Part shown: positions 16,287 to 23,889 of the stretch, one piece after another | How the letters are laid out: the number at the start of each line of letters is the position of its first letter | Position numbering within the stretch: position 1 is the first letter of the stretch | Source: an uncultured Eubacterium sp. | GTDB lineage: Bacteria > Bacillota > Clostridia > Lachnospirales > Lachnospiraceae | Length of the DNA stretch: 64,000 nt | NCBI GenBank assembly: GCA_910584875.1 | Contig: CAJUDA010000005.1 | Location: 72,545 to 136,544 of the forward strand | Direction: 5' to 3' | Position numbers and translations under genes: made by a program | The notes under the pieces: model-generated | The model's database searches: none | Told to the model about the DNA's origin: nothing | What the model saw: the letters and a program-made list of their open reading frames with translations, nothing else

Positions 16287-19181
16287 ATGATGTCAAAAAT
16301 AAAACAGTTTATACAGGATCATGTATGGGCAAGGCGGACGCTTAAAGTGATCACGTTTCCGTTTTGGCTGATATATAAGATCATTACATTTATTATGAAC
16401 TTTTCTAAAGTCATACTGAATGTATGCCTGATCATGCTGCTGATACTGGTGCTGGCAGGCGGGTTTGTATATGCCCGCGTAATGCCGATGTACGAGAAGG
16501 CGTGTGAAGAAGCATATGATAAATTGACAAATCTGGACGAGAGTAATTTTCATATGCTGTCCAATACAAAGGTCTATGATAAAAATGGCAAAAAAATCGG
16601 TGAGACCAACAGTGGATCCTATCATTATGTTAAGATAAAGGATATCTCACCGTACATCCAGAATGGTTATATTGCGACAGAGGACAAGCGGTTTAAGGAA
16701 CATGCCGGTATTGACCTGCAGTCCCTGACCCGTGCCGGACTGGCGCTGATTTCCCATAATGGACAGATCACACAGGGGGGCAGCACCATCACCCAGCAGG
16801 TGATCAAAAACAACCTGCTGTCGCAGGAACAGACATTCGAGAGAAAGCTGACAGAGGCGTTATTAGCGCCGGCACTGGAGAAAAAGTTTAACAAAGCTGA
16901 GATCATGGAATTTTATTGCAACAGTAACTTTTACGGAAACCGGTGCTATGGGGTGGAGACGGCATCGCAGTTCTATTTCGGCTGCTCAGCAAAGGATGTG
17001 ACACTGGCACAGGCAGCCATGCTCTGCGGCGTGTCAAACAGTCCCAACAAATGCAATCCGGTGGCTAGTAAAGAGAAAGCAAATGAAAAAAAGAAACAGG
17101 TTCTTGCAGATATGCTGGAGAACGGCTTTATCACGAAAAAGGAATACGACGCCGCGATGAAGGAAAAGATTAAGATCGTCGGTGTAGAAGATGAGTCCGG
17201 GTCGGAAAACTATATGGTGAGCTACGCCATAGATTGTGCAGCGCTGCAGATGATGCGGGAAGAAGGGTTTGAGTTTAAATACATCTTTGCGGATGCGGAT
17301 GAGCAGAAAAAATACAAAAAGAAGTATACGGATACGTACAGGGCAAAATCCGCAGAGATCCGTGCCGGGGGTTATAAACTTTATACTTCCCTGGATCAGA
17401 AACTGCAGAAAAAGCTTCAGGAGTCTGTGGCGAATACATTGTCCAGTTTTACAGAGAAGAATAAAAAGACGAAGAAATATGCCCTGCAGAGTGCTGCCAT
17501 GTGTATTGACAATGATACACAGTTTGTAGTGGCAGTTGTGGGAGGCCGTACAAAAAATGACGAGTATAACAGGGCATTTCTGTCAGTGCGTCAGCCGGGA
17601 TCGACGATCAAACCAATTCTGGATTATGCGCCGGCGATCGACAACGGTGTGATCAATGGCTCCAGTATCATCAATGATAGTAAAGTATATTGGGATACCG
17701 GCAACAAGAAGAGCTACAGCCCTAAAAACAGCGGTGGTGGTTTTCATGGAAAGGTTACCGCAAGAGAGGGGCTGGCACGGAGTTTGAATACAGTTGCTTT
17801 TCAGATCTTTAAAAAGACTGGGATTGAGACATCCCTCAGTTATATGGACAAGCTGCGGTTTTCTTCCCTGTCTTATGCCGACAATTCGGCGCCTGCGATT
17901 TCTCTTGGCGGGTTTACATATGGTGTGACGGTCAATGATATGTGCCGTGCGTATGCAACTCTTGAGAATGAAGGTCAGCTTAGTTCCCGTACATGTCTGA
18001 TGAAGATTGAACATGAGACGCAGGGGCTTGTGTATGAGGCGCCGGAAAAGGAAGAGAGTGAGAGTGAAGTCTATTCTGCCGATACGGCATATATTGTAAA
18101 GGATATGATGCAGGGTACCCTGGCTGAGGCATATGGAACAGGGCGTTCCGCTTACAATGACAAGCAGATTTTTGCCGGGAAGACGGGGACTACCAGCAGT
18201 AACAAGGACGCCTGGTTTTGTGGATTTAGCGCCTATTATACAACGGCAGTATGGATCGGCTATGATACCCCGAGAGAGATGACAGGGATGTATGGCGGCA
18301 CATATCCGCTCAGGATCTGGTCCTCCTACATGAACAGCATTCACAAAAAAAAGGAAAAACGAGATTTTGAGATACCGTCCTCCCTGCAGCTGCGTAAGGT
18401 ATCGGGCGGCAGTCTTACCAGCAGTAAGAAAGCGATCGATTATAAATCATCGTCCCGTTATTACAGTCAGCGGCCGTCCGGCTATGATTATTATTCCACC
18501 CTGAACCGTAAGCGGAGTTCGGAGTGGAAGATCAATTACAAACTGGAGGCAGCAAAGAAGGAGGCCGAAAAGGTCGTAAGTGATTTTGAAACCTATAAGA
18601 TCACCAATGTTAAGACGGCTGTCGCATTTGAGCAGCGATATAACGATGTGGTCGCCGCTATCGAGGAGATCCCGGATGAGTATGAACAGCAAATATATAA
18701 AGAACGCGCGGCAAAGAAATATGATTCGCTGAACAATGAAGTGATGGATAAATGGCAGGATGCCATCAGCGAATATCAGGTGGATAAGGTTGAGAAAGCA
18801 CAGAGGCAGCAAAAGGTAGATGCAGAAGATTCTCTTAAAAAGGCAAAGGAGACCTTGAAGAAGAACCGTATTAAAAAGATCCAGTGGTATATCCATACGC
18901 TGAATGGACGATCCTATTATTCGAGTGTTACAAAGCTGCTGATCAAAGACGGCAAGAAGGCTCTTAAGAGAGTAAAGGGTTACTCCGAATATGATTCGCT
19001 AAAGAAAGAGTGGGACAATGCTGTCAAGAGGGCGGAGAAGCTTCCGAAACCGCCGAAGGATTCATCGCCGCCGCAGAATGGCTATGACGGACAGAAACCG
19101 GATCCGGATAAATATCCGGATGAAACTCCTTCCAGTACGGCAACGCCGACGCCGACGCCGGTCCCGACGGCGGCACCATAA
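16287..19181 (+). CDS. Class A penicillin-binding protein (PBP1A-like)
   Basis: A bifunctional peptidoglycan synthase: one transmembrane helix (about residues 43-63), a GT51 glycosyltransferase with EDKRFKEHAGID (Glu132) and GGSTITQQ, and a transpeptidase with STIK at Ser439, SLN near 503 and KTGTT at Lys632. A long charged, coiled-coil-like C-terminal region (about 760-900) ends in a Pro/Thr-rich tail, TPTPTPVPTAAP, probably outside the membrane. At 964 residues it is long because of this tail. AGGAGG (16278-16283) lies three bases before ATG 16287 and six before ATG 16290; the second may be the real start. Sensitive to beta-lactams by family. Confidence 0.95.
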   Translation: MMSKIKQFIQDHVWARRTLKVITFPFWLIYKIITFIMNFSKVILNVCLIMLLILVLAGGFVYARVMPMYEKACEEAYDKLTNLDESNFHMLSNTKVYDKNGKKIGETNSGSYHYVKIKDISPYIQNGYIATEDKRFKEHAGIDLQSLTRAGLALISHNGQITQGGSTITQQVIKNNLLSQEQTFERKLTEALLAPALEKKFNKAEIMEFYCNSNFYGNRCYGVETASQFYFGCSAKDVTLAQAAMLCGVSNSPNKCNPVASKEKANEKKKQVLADMLENGFITKKEYDAAMKEKIKIVGVEDESGSENYMVSYAIDCAALQMMREEGFEFKYIFADADEQKKYKKKYTDTYRAKSAEIRAGGYKLYTSLDQKLQKKLQESVANTLSSFTEKNKKTKKYALQSAAMCIDNDTQFVVAVVGGRTKNDEYNRAFLSVRQPGSTIKPILDYAPAIDNGVINGSSIINDSKVYWDTGNKKSYSPKNSGGGFHGKVTAREGLARSLNTVAFQIFKKTGIETSLSYMDKLRFSSLSYADNSAPAISLGGFTYGVTVNDMCRAYATLENEGQLSSRTCLMKIEHETQGLVYEAPEKEESESEVYSADTAYIVKDMMQGTLAEAYGTGRSAYNDKQIFAGKTGTTSSNKDAWFCGFSAYYTTAVWIGYDTPREMTGMYGGTYPLRIWSSYMNSIHKKKEKRDFEIPSSLQLRKVSGGSLTSSKKAIDYKSSSRYYSQRPSGYDYYSTLNRKRSSEWKINYKLEAAKKEAEKVVSDFETYKITNVKTAVAFEQRYNDVVAAIEEIPDEYEQQIYKERAAKKYDSLNNEVMDKWQDAISEYQVDKVEKAQRQQKVDAEDSLKKAKETLKKNRIKKIQWYIHTLNGRSYYSSVTKLLIKDGKKALKRVKGYSEYDSLKKEWDNAVKRAEKLPKPPKDSSPPQNGYDGQKPDPDKYPDETPSSTATPTPTPVPTAAP

Positions 19182-19195
19182 CGATAAGACCAAAA

Positions 19196-19229
19196 AGAGA
19201 GGGCATCCAATTTGGATTCCCTCTCTTTT
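19196..19229. terminator. Bidirectional terminator between the PBP gene and trpS
   Basis: AGAGAGGG (19196-19203) pairs with CCCTCTCT (19219-19226), extended by CATCC/GGAT. T residues follow on the plus side and A residues precede it, so it can stop both converging transcripts. Confidence 0.88.
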
Positions 19230-19246
19230 AAGAATCAGGTTTTCAT

Positions 19247-20290
19247 TCAATTAAAATAGTCGATCTTCATGGCGTGTTTTACTTCGTCCAGTGTGCGGGC
19301 GGCAGTCTCTTTTGCCCTGATACTGCCCTGATGCAGTATTTCCATAAGGGCAGGGATATCCTTTTCCAGTTCTTTTCGTTTTGCCTGAATCGGGGATAAC
19401 TCTTCCATGAGGACAGAGTAGAGGAATTTTTTAACCTTTACATCACCAAGCCCGCCCCGTGTATAATGATCCTTCAACTCCTGCAGACAGCTGTAATCCG
19501 GCAGGTATTCGGCAAAGAGTTCATCCCGGCAGAATGCATCCAGATAAGTAAATACCGTGTTGCCCTCCAGTTTCCCAGGATCTTCAATGCGGATATGATC
19601 CGGGTCGGTGAACATTCCCATGATCTTTTTGCGGATATCCTCCGGCTCATCGGACAGATAGATGCAGTTGCCGAGGGACTTGCTCATCTTTGCCTTGCCG
19701 TCCGTACCGGGCAGACGCATACAGACGGTATTCTCTGGCAGAAGAGCGTCCGGTTCGACCAGGACCTCGTCATAGGTAGAGTTAAAGCTCCGCACGATCT
19801 CCCGTGCCTGTTCGATCATCGGCAGCTGGTCATCCCCTACTGGTACCGTAGTGGCTTTAAATGCCGTAATGTCTGCCGCCTGACTGATGGGATACGTAAA
19901 AAATCCCACCGGTATGCTCGCGTTGAATCCCCGCATCTGGATCTCTGATTTGACGGTAGGGTTCCTTTTCAGGCGGGAAACCGTCACCAGATTACTATAA
20001 TAAAATGTCAGTTCCGTCAGCTCGGATACATAGGACTGCACAAAAAGGGTTGATTTTTCCGGATCCAGCCCGCAGGACATGTAGTCCAGCGCCACCTGCG
20101 AAATATTACTCCGCACCTTTTCCGGGTTGTCTGCATTGTCTGTCAGAGCCTGGGCGTCGGCGATCATAATGTAAATGGCGTCATATCCGCCGGAATTCTG
20201 TAGTTCAACCCGGCGTTTAAGGGAGCCGGCATAATGTCCCACATGAAGCCTGCCGGTAGGTCTGTCGCCGGTCAATATAATTTTATTCAT
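19247..20290 (-). CDS. trpS: Tryptophanyl-tRNA synthetase
   Basis: Charges tRNA-Trp in the cytoplasm. The 347-residue protein has the class I signatures: TGDRPTGRLHVGHYAGS (HIGH-like) near the N-terminus and KAKMSKSLGN (KMSKS) near 205, plus GDDQLPMIE. It is the longer of the two TrpS types seen in Firmicutes, with a C-terminal extension after the tRNA-binding helices. GGAGGATAGT precedes the ATG. The upstream 150 bases hold a good promoter but no T-box motif, so it is apparently not under tRNA-sensing control. It converges on the PBP gene with a shared terminator. Confidence 0.96.
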   Translation of the reverse strand: MNKIILTGDRPTGRLHVGHYAGSLKRRVELQNSGGYDAIYIMIADAQALTDNADNPEKVRSNISQVALDYMSCGLDPEKSTLFVQSYVSELTELTFYYSNLVTVSRLKRNPTVKSEIQMRGFNASIPVGFFTYPISQAADITAFKATTVPVGDDQLPMIEQAREIVRSFNSTYDEVLVEPDALLPENTVCMRLPGTDGKAKMSKSLGNCIYLSDEPEDIRKKIMGMFTDPDHIRIEDPGKLEGNTVFTYLDAFCRDELFAEYLPDYSCLQELKDHYTRGGLGDVKVKKFLYSVLMEELSPIQAKRKELEKDIPALMEILHQGSIRAKETAARTLDEVKHAMKIDYFN

Positions 20291-20342
20291 ACTATCCTCC
20301 AGTATTTAATGTATAAGAGTGCCTTGTCTGGCCACCCCTACT

Positions 20343-20371
20343 ATTTTAATGTCATTTAGGAGAATTGTCAA
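20343..20371 (-). promoter_or_regulatory. Sigma-A promoter of trpS
   Basis: On the minus strand, TTGACA (20371-20366) and TAAAAT (20348-20343) are 17 bp apart, 53 bases before the trpS ATG. Confidence 0.7.
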
Positions 20372-20458
20372 ATAGTCTTTGGTTGTATTCTGTGTGAAAC
20401 AACAGGCATAAGATGGGATAGACAGGCGTATAGTAGTATTAGAGGGAGGAAAAGGCTG

Positions 20459-21343
20459 ATGAATTATATGCGCAAGGTAATCTATCTGAAAAAGTGGGAA
20501 AATAAAATACTGATATCAGGACAGGGATTTGCCCGCCTTGAAAAAAAGAAAGGTTATTTTATCCTGCATGTGTCACTGCAGAATGTTGTGCTTCCGGGAG
20601 AAAATCCGATATACATAGTATATGAAAAAGAGGGAAGCTTTTATGCGTCTCTGATTGGGACAACCGGACTGGCGGACCAGTGGGACTACCGCTGCCTGTC
20701 CGGAGAGCTGCCGGAGGGGCTGCAGGCAGAGCAGATCTGCGGCATCCTGATCGGGGAGGAAAAGCACTATCTGTCCGGTCTGTGTCAGGAACATACAGGA
20801 GATCTTTTATATGAAAATGTGACGTTTGTCCAGAGAGAGGAGACGGATTCCGAACCGCAGATTCCGCCTGAGCCGGAGATGAAATCAGAGCAGGGGACAC
20901 CATCTGAGCAGGAAGTGCCCACAGAGCCGGAGGTGGCAGAAGAGAAGGATCCGGTTCATGCCGGGGAGGACGATACCATGCATGCAGAAGCAGCAGTGGA
21001 ACGGCAGCCGGGTCACGATTCTTTTCTGGAAGGACTTACCGAAATGTATCCCTTTGAGGATGATGAGATTGAGTGGTGTTATCAGATCAGACCCGAAGAT
21101 TTCAATCAGTTTCCCATGGAATACTGGCATTATGCCAAAAACAGTTTTTTGCTCCAGGGATTTTACAATTACCGGCATTTGGTGTATGCTCATACAAAGG
21201 GCAAAAATTATATCGGGGTACCGGGACAGTTTATCCGCAAGGAGCAGTATCTTGCGGTACGATTTGGTTTCCAGAAATTTAAACAAGTCCGCAAAAAGTC
21301 CCTGTCCATGGGAGACTACGGATACTGGATGAGAGAATTGTGA
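20459..21343 (+). CDS. Conserved protein of unknown function, DUF6128-like
   Basis: The 294-residue protein has two conserved-looking ends joined by an acidic, Pro/Glu-rich linker (about residues 130-185). The N-terminal part (KVIYLKKWENKILISGQGFARLEKKKG...) is beta-rich; the C-terminal part has EWCYQIRPEDFNQFP, FLLQGFYNYRHLVY and GVPGQFIRKEQYLAVRFGF. I recognise this layout from Lachnospiraceae proteins annotated DUF6128, with no known function. No signal peptide or membrane helix is seen. ATG 20459 has GGGAGGA about nine bases upstream. It lies 19 bases before tadA. Confidence 0.6.
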   Translation: MNYMRKVIYLKKWENKILISGQGFARLEKKKGYFILHVSLQNVVLPGENPIYIVYEKEGSFYASLIGTTGLADQWDYRCLSGELPEGLQAEQICGILIGEEKHYLSGLCQEHTGDLLYENVTFVQREETDSEPQIPPEPEMKSEQGTPSEQEVPTEPEVAEEKDPVHAGEDDTMHAEAAVERQPGHDSFLEGLTEMYPFEDDEIEWCYQIRPEDFNQFPMEYWHYAKNSFLLQGFYNYRHLVYAHTKGKNYIGVPGQFIRKEQYLAVRFGFQKFKQVRKKSLSMGDYGYWMREL

Positions 21344-21362
21344 GGAAAGGAATATACAGAGG

Positions 21363-21821
21363 ATGATGGATGAAAAATATATGAGAGCGGCGGTCCGGCA
21401 GGCAAAAAAGGCATATCAGAGAGAGGAAACACCGATCGGGTGCGTGATTGTTTATGAGGACCGCATTATTGCAAGAGGCTATAATAAGAGAAACTGGAAA
21501 AAGAATACACTGGCACATGCGGAGATTCTTGCCATCAACAAGGCAAGCAGGGTGCTGGGCGACTGGCGGCTGGAGAACTGTACGATGTACGTCACGCTGG
21601 AACCATGTCCGATGTGTGCCGGGGCCATTGTACAGGCAAGGATTCCGAGGGTAGTGATCGGAAGCATGAATCCGAAGGCGGGCTGTGCAGGTTCGGTTAT
21701 GAACATCCTGCAGACCCCGGGGTTTAATCATCAGGCGGAGCTTGTCTGCGGCGTCCTGGAGGAGGAGTGCAGCCGGCTGATGACATCCTTTTTCCGGGAA
21801 CTCCGCTTAAAGAAGAAATAA
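21363..21821 (+). CDS. tadA: tRNA-specific adenosine deaminase
   Basis: TadA converts the wobble adenosine 34 of tRNA-Arg(ACG) to inosine. The 152-residue protein has the cytidine-deaminase-fold zinc site: His52-Ala-Glu54 (LAHAEILA) and Pro-Cys82-Pro-Met-Cys85, with GCAGSVMNIL typical of TadA. Length is normal. Two ATG codons stand in tandem at 21363 and 21366, with AGAGG just before. It is followed by a strong terminator, closing a two-gene unit with the DUF6128-like gene. Confidence 0.94.
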   Translation: MMDEKYMRAAVRQAKKAYQREETPIGCVIVYEDRIIARGYNKRNWKKNTLAHAEILAINKASRVLGDWRLENCTMYVTLEPCPMCAGAIVQARIPRVVIGSMNPKAGCAGSVMNILQTPGFNHQAELVCGVLEEECSRLMTSFFRELRLKKK

Positions 21822-21836
21822 TGTGAAATATAAGAA

Positions 21837-21868
21837 AGTAAAGCAGATCTGGTGCTTTACTTTTTTTT
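21837..21868 (+). terminator. Intrinsic terminator after tadA
   Basis: AGTAAAGCA (21837-21845) pairs with TGCTTTACT (21853-21861), followed by a run of T. Confidence 0.9.
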
Positions 21869-21894
21869 GATACTGCGTTATTATGATAGATAAT
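21867..21894 (+). promoter_or_regulatory. Possible promoter of the lipoprotein gene
   Basis: TTGATA (21867-21872) and GATAAT (21889-21894) are 16 bp apart, 31 bases before the start. It abuts the tadA terminator. Confidence 0.45.
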
Positions 21895-21925
21895 AGAATG
21901 AATTTTCAAAAAGGAGGAGAATATT

Positions 21926-23023
21926 ATGATACGTAAAAGGGTGCTGGCAGGATTGCTGGTAATGGTTCTGGTGTTCTGTCTTACGGGATGTATGGAGATG
22001 CGTCTGGAGGATAAAATTTCTAAAAATGGTACATATACAGAGCTGATGGTACTGTATCTGGATAAAGAGGCAGTCGTGGAATATATGAAAGATTCCCTGG
22101 GTGAGGAGTATGTGGAGTATTTCAATGATCTCATGGAAGAACAGGGCTTTTCCCTGCGGACGGTAGACGGGAAAGAGTATTATGCCAGCAAACCGCAGAC
22201 ACAGAGAAGCAGTATTGTTAAGATGAGCAGGGAAAATCAGAAAGAATCTGTCAAAGGCAGTTATCGGATCTGGGAGACGGGGATCTATATGGATATCAAG
22301 GCGCTGCTCGGTGAATTTACGGGATCTTTGGATTCCCTGGATTCTCTGACGGCAGATGATGTGGATGCCCAGATGGCAAAAGAAGAATATGAGAAAATGC
22401 TTGCGGCCTCTTATATGGTTTATACAATATCGTTTGATTATGACATTGTGAAAACAGATAAAAATGGTACGATCAACAGCGCCAACCCCAGACAGGCATC
22501 CTGGAAGATCTCACTGGATCCGTCAAAGACGATGCCTGTGATCGAGGCATATTGCAAATCCGATATCAAGGTCAGCGGGGTGACGCAGGGGGCGACCTAC
22601 AGGAAAGCGAAAAAAGTGAAGTTCCAGGGAGCAGTTTCTGCCACTTATAAAGGGAAAAAAGTAAAAAGCGGCACGACCTTTAAGAAACACGGACAGCATA
22701 CCCTGATCCTGAAAGCGGCAAGCGGGGAGCAGCGTACCGTTACCTTCTTTATCGATAAGAAAAAGCCGGTAGTCAGAGGGGTAAAAAACAAAAAGACATA
22801 TAAGAAAGCGAAATATATTTATATCGATGATGATGACAGCGGCGTTGCTTCTATCAAGATCAATGGCAAAAAGAAAGACCCGTCGGTGAGTGGTTTTACC
22901 ATCAAGAAAAAGGGAACCAATACGATCGTCGTCAAAGATAAGGTCGGTAATACGACAAAGATCAAGGTGAAGATCAAACTGAAAAAGAGTAAAAAGAAAA
23001 GCAAAAAGAGTAAGAAGAAATAA
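21926..23023 (+). CDS. Lysine-rich surface lipoprotein, function unknown
   Basis: The 365-residue protein starts with a lipoprotein signal: basic MIRKR, hydrophobic core, lipobox LTGC with Cys22. The body (about 30-205) is of a kind seen in clostridial lipoproteins with no assigned role. Residues about 210-350 look like one or two Ig-like or YXK-type beta domains (ATYRKAKKVKFQG, GVKNKKTYKKAKYIYIDDDDSGV), and the tail is almost pure Lys/Ser. The basic tail could bind teichoic acid or phospholipid; that is inference. GGAGGAG lies about eight bases before ATG. It has its own terminator and precedes an ABC exporter. Confidence 0.75.
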   Translation: MIRKRVLAGLLVMVLVFCLTGCMEMRLEDKISKNGTYTELMVLYLDKEAVVEYMKDSLGEEYVEYFNDLMEEQGFSLRTVDGKEYYASKPQTQRSSIVKMSRENQKESVKGSYRIWETGIYMDIKALLGEFTGSLDSLDSLTADDVDAQMAKEEYEKMLAASYMVYTISFDYDIVKTDKNGTINSANPRQASWKISLDPSKTMPVIEAYCKSDIKVSGVTQGATYRKAKKVKFQGAVSATYKGKKVKSGTTFKKHGQHTLILKAASGEQRTVTFFIDKKKPVVRGVKNKKTYKKAKYIYIDDDDSGVASIKINGKKKDPSVSGFTIKKKGTNTIVVKDKVGNTTKIKVKIKLKKSKKKSKKSKKK

Positions 23024-23037
23024 AGGTTATGATGGAA

Positions 23038-23079
23038 GGATATGCGGGATGCCGGGAGATGGTGTCCCACATATCTTTT
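23038..23079 (+). terminator. Intrinsic terminator after the lipoprotein gene
   Basis: GATATG-GGGA (from 23039) pairs with TCCC-CATATC (ending 23075), followed by TTTTCTT. Confidence 0.75.
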
Positions 23080-23087
23080 CTTACAAA

Positions 23088-23117
23088 ACTGTCACATTAG
23101 AGTCATTCTACTGTCAC
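23088..23117 (+). promoter_or_regulatory. Direct repeats upstream of the ABC transporter, probable operator
   Basis: ACTGTCAC occurs at 23088-23095 and again at 23110-23117, 22 bp (two helical turns) apart, just upstream of a TATA-like region near 23130. This is the layout of a tandem site for an OmpR-family or similar regulator. Confidence 0.5.
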
Positions 23118-23205
23118 CTGGTAATGATAAGATATATGCTGTAAGATAGAAATAGTTTAAATCGCAGATCTTATGAAAAAGGTTTGGCGTAGAAAGAGGG
23201 AAACG

Positions 23206-23889
23206 ATGGAGATTTTAAAGGTAGAAAATTTGTCCAAGGTATATGGGACAGATGAAAACAAGGTGATGGCGCTGAATGACGTATCCTTTTCTGTGAACAA
23301 AGGAGAATTTGTGGCGATCATCGGACCAAGCGGCTCGGGAAAATCAACGTTGTTACACATTCTGGGGGGAGTAGACCGTCCGACAGGCGGAAAAGTTTTT
23401 ATGAACGGGCAGGATGTGTACCAGCAGAATGAGGAACAGCTGGCGATCTTCCGGCGGAGACAGGTGGGACTGATCTATCAGTTTTACAATCTGATCCCCA
23501 TCCTCAACGTGACAGAAAACATGACGCTGCCGATCCAGATGGATGGCAGGAAGGTGGACGAGGAACATCTGGGGGAACTGCTGGATATCCTTGGATTGCG
23601 GGGCAGGGAGAAAAATCTGCCGAACCAGCTGTCCGGTGGGCAGCAGCAGAGAGTATCGATCGGGCGTGCTCTGATGTCGTCCCCGGCTGTGGTACTGGCG
23701 GATGAACCGACCGGGAATCTGGATTCAAAGAACAGTCAGGAGATCGTGGAGCTTCTGAAGACATCCAATAAGAAATATAACCAGACCCTGATCGTCATCA
23801 CGCATGATGAACAGATCGCCCTGCAGGCAGACCGGATTCTTGCCATTGAGGATGGCAGGATCGTGAGAGATGAGGTGATCCGTTCATGA
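23206..23889 (+). CDS. ABC transporter ATP-binding protein (MacB/LolD/BceA type)
   Basis: The 227-residue ATPase has Walker A GPSGSGKST, the signature LSGGQQQR, Walker B VVLADEPTGNLDS and the H-loop THD, all intact. It pairs with the FtsX-like permease whose start overlaps its stop by four bases (ATGA). Such pairs work by mechanotransmission rather than substrate channelling: they export or release lipoproteins or peptides, or give antibiotic-peptide resistance. Substrate is not evident. ATG 23206 is chosen for the MEILKVENLSKVYG start with AGAGGG five bases before; the frame is open to 23173 without a ribosome site. No sensor kinase lies nearby. Confidence 0.92.
   Translation: MEILKVENLSKVYGTDENKVMALNDVSFSVNKGEFVAIIGPSGSGKSTLLHILGGVDRPTGGKVFMNGQDVYQQNEEQLAIFRRRQVGLIYQFYNLIPILNVTENMTLPIQMDGRKVDEEHLGELLDILGLRGREKNLPNQLSGGQQQRVSIGRALMSSPAVVLADEPTGNLDSKNSQEIVELLKTSNKKYNQTLIVITHDEQIALQADRILAIEDGRIVRDEVIRS

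Noticed and set aside
19062..19254. Arg-rich frames near the 3' end of the PBP gene
   Set aside because: They are shadows of the Pro/Thr-rich tail and its GC-rich repeats.
20291..20458. T-box leader for trpS
   Set aside because: The region is short and lacks the conserved T-box sequence on the minus strand; only a plain promoter is present.
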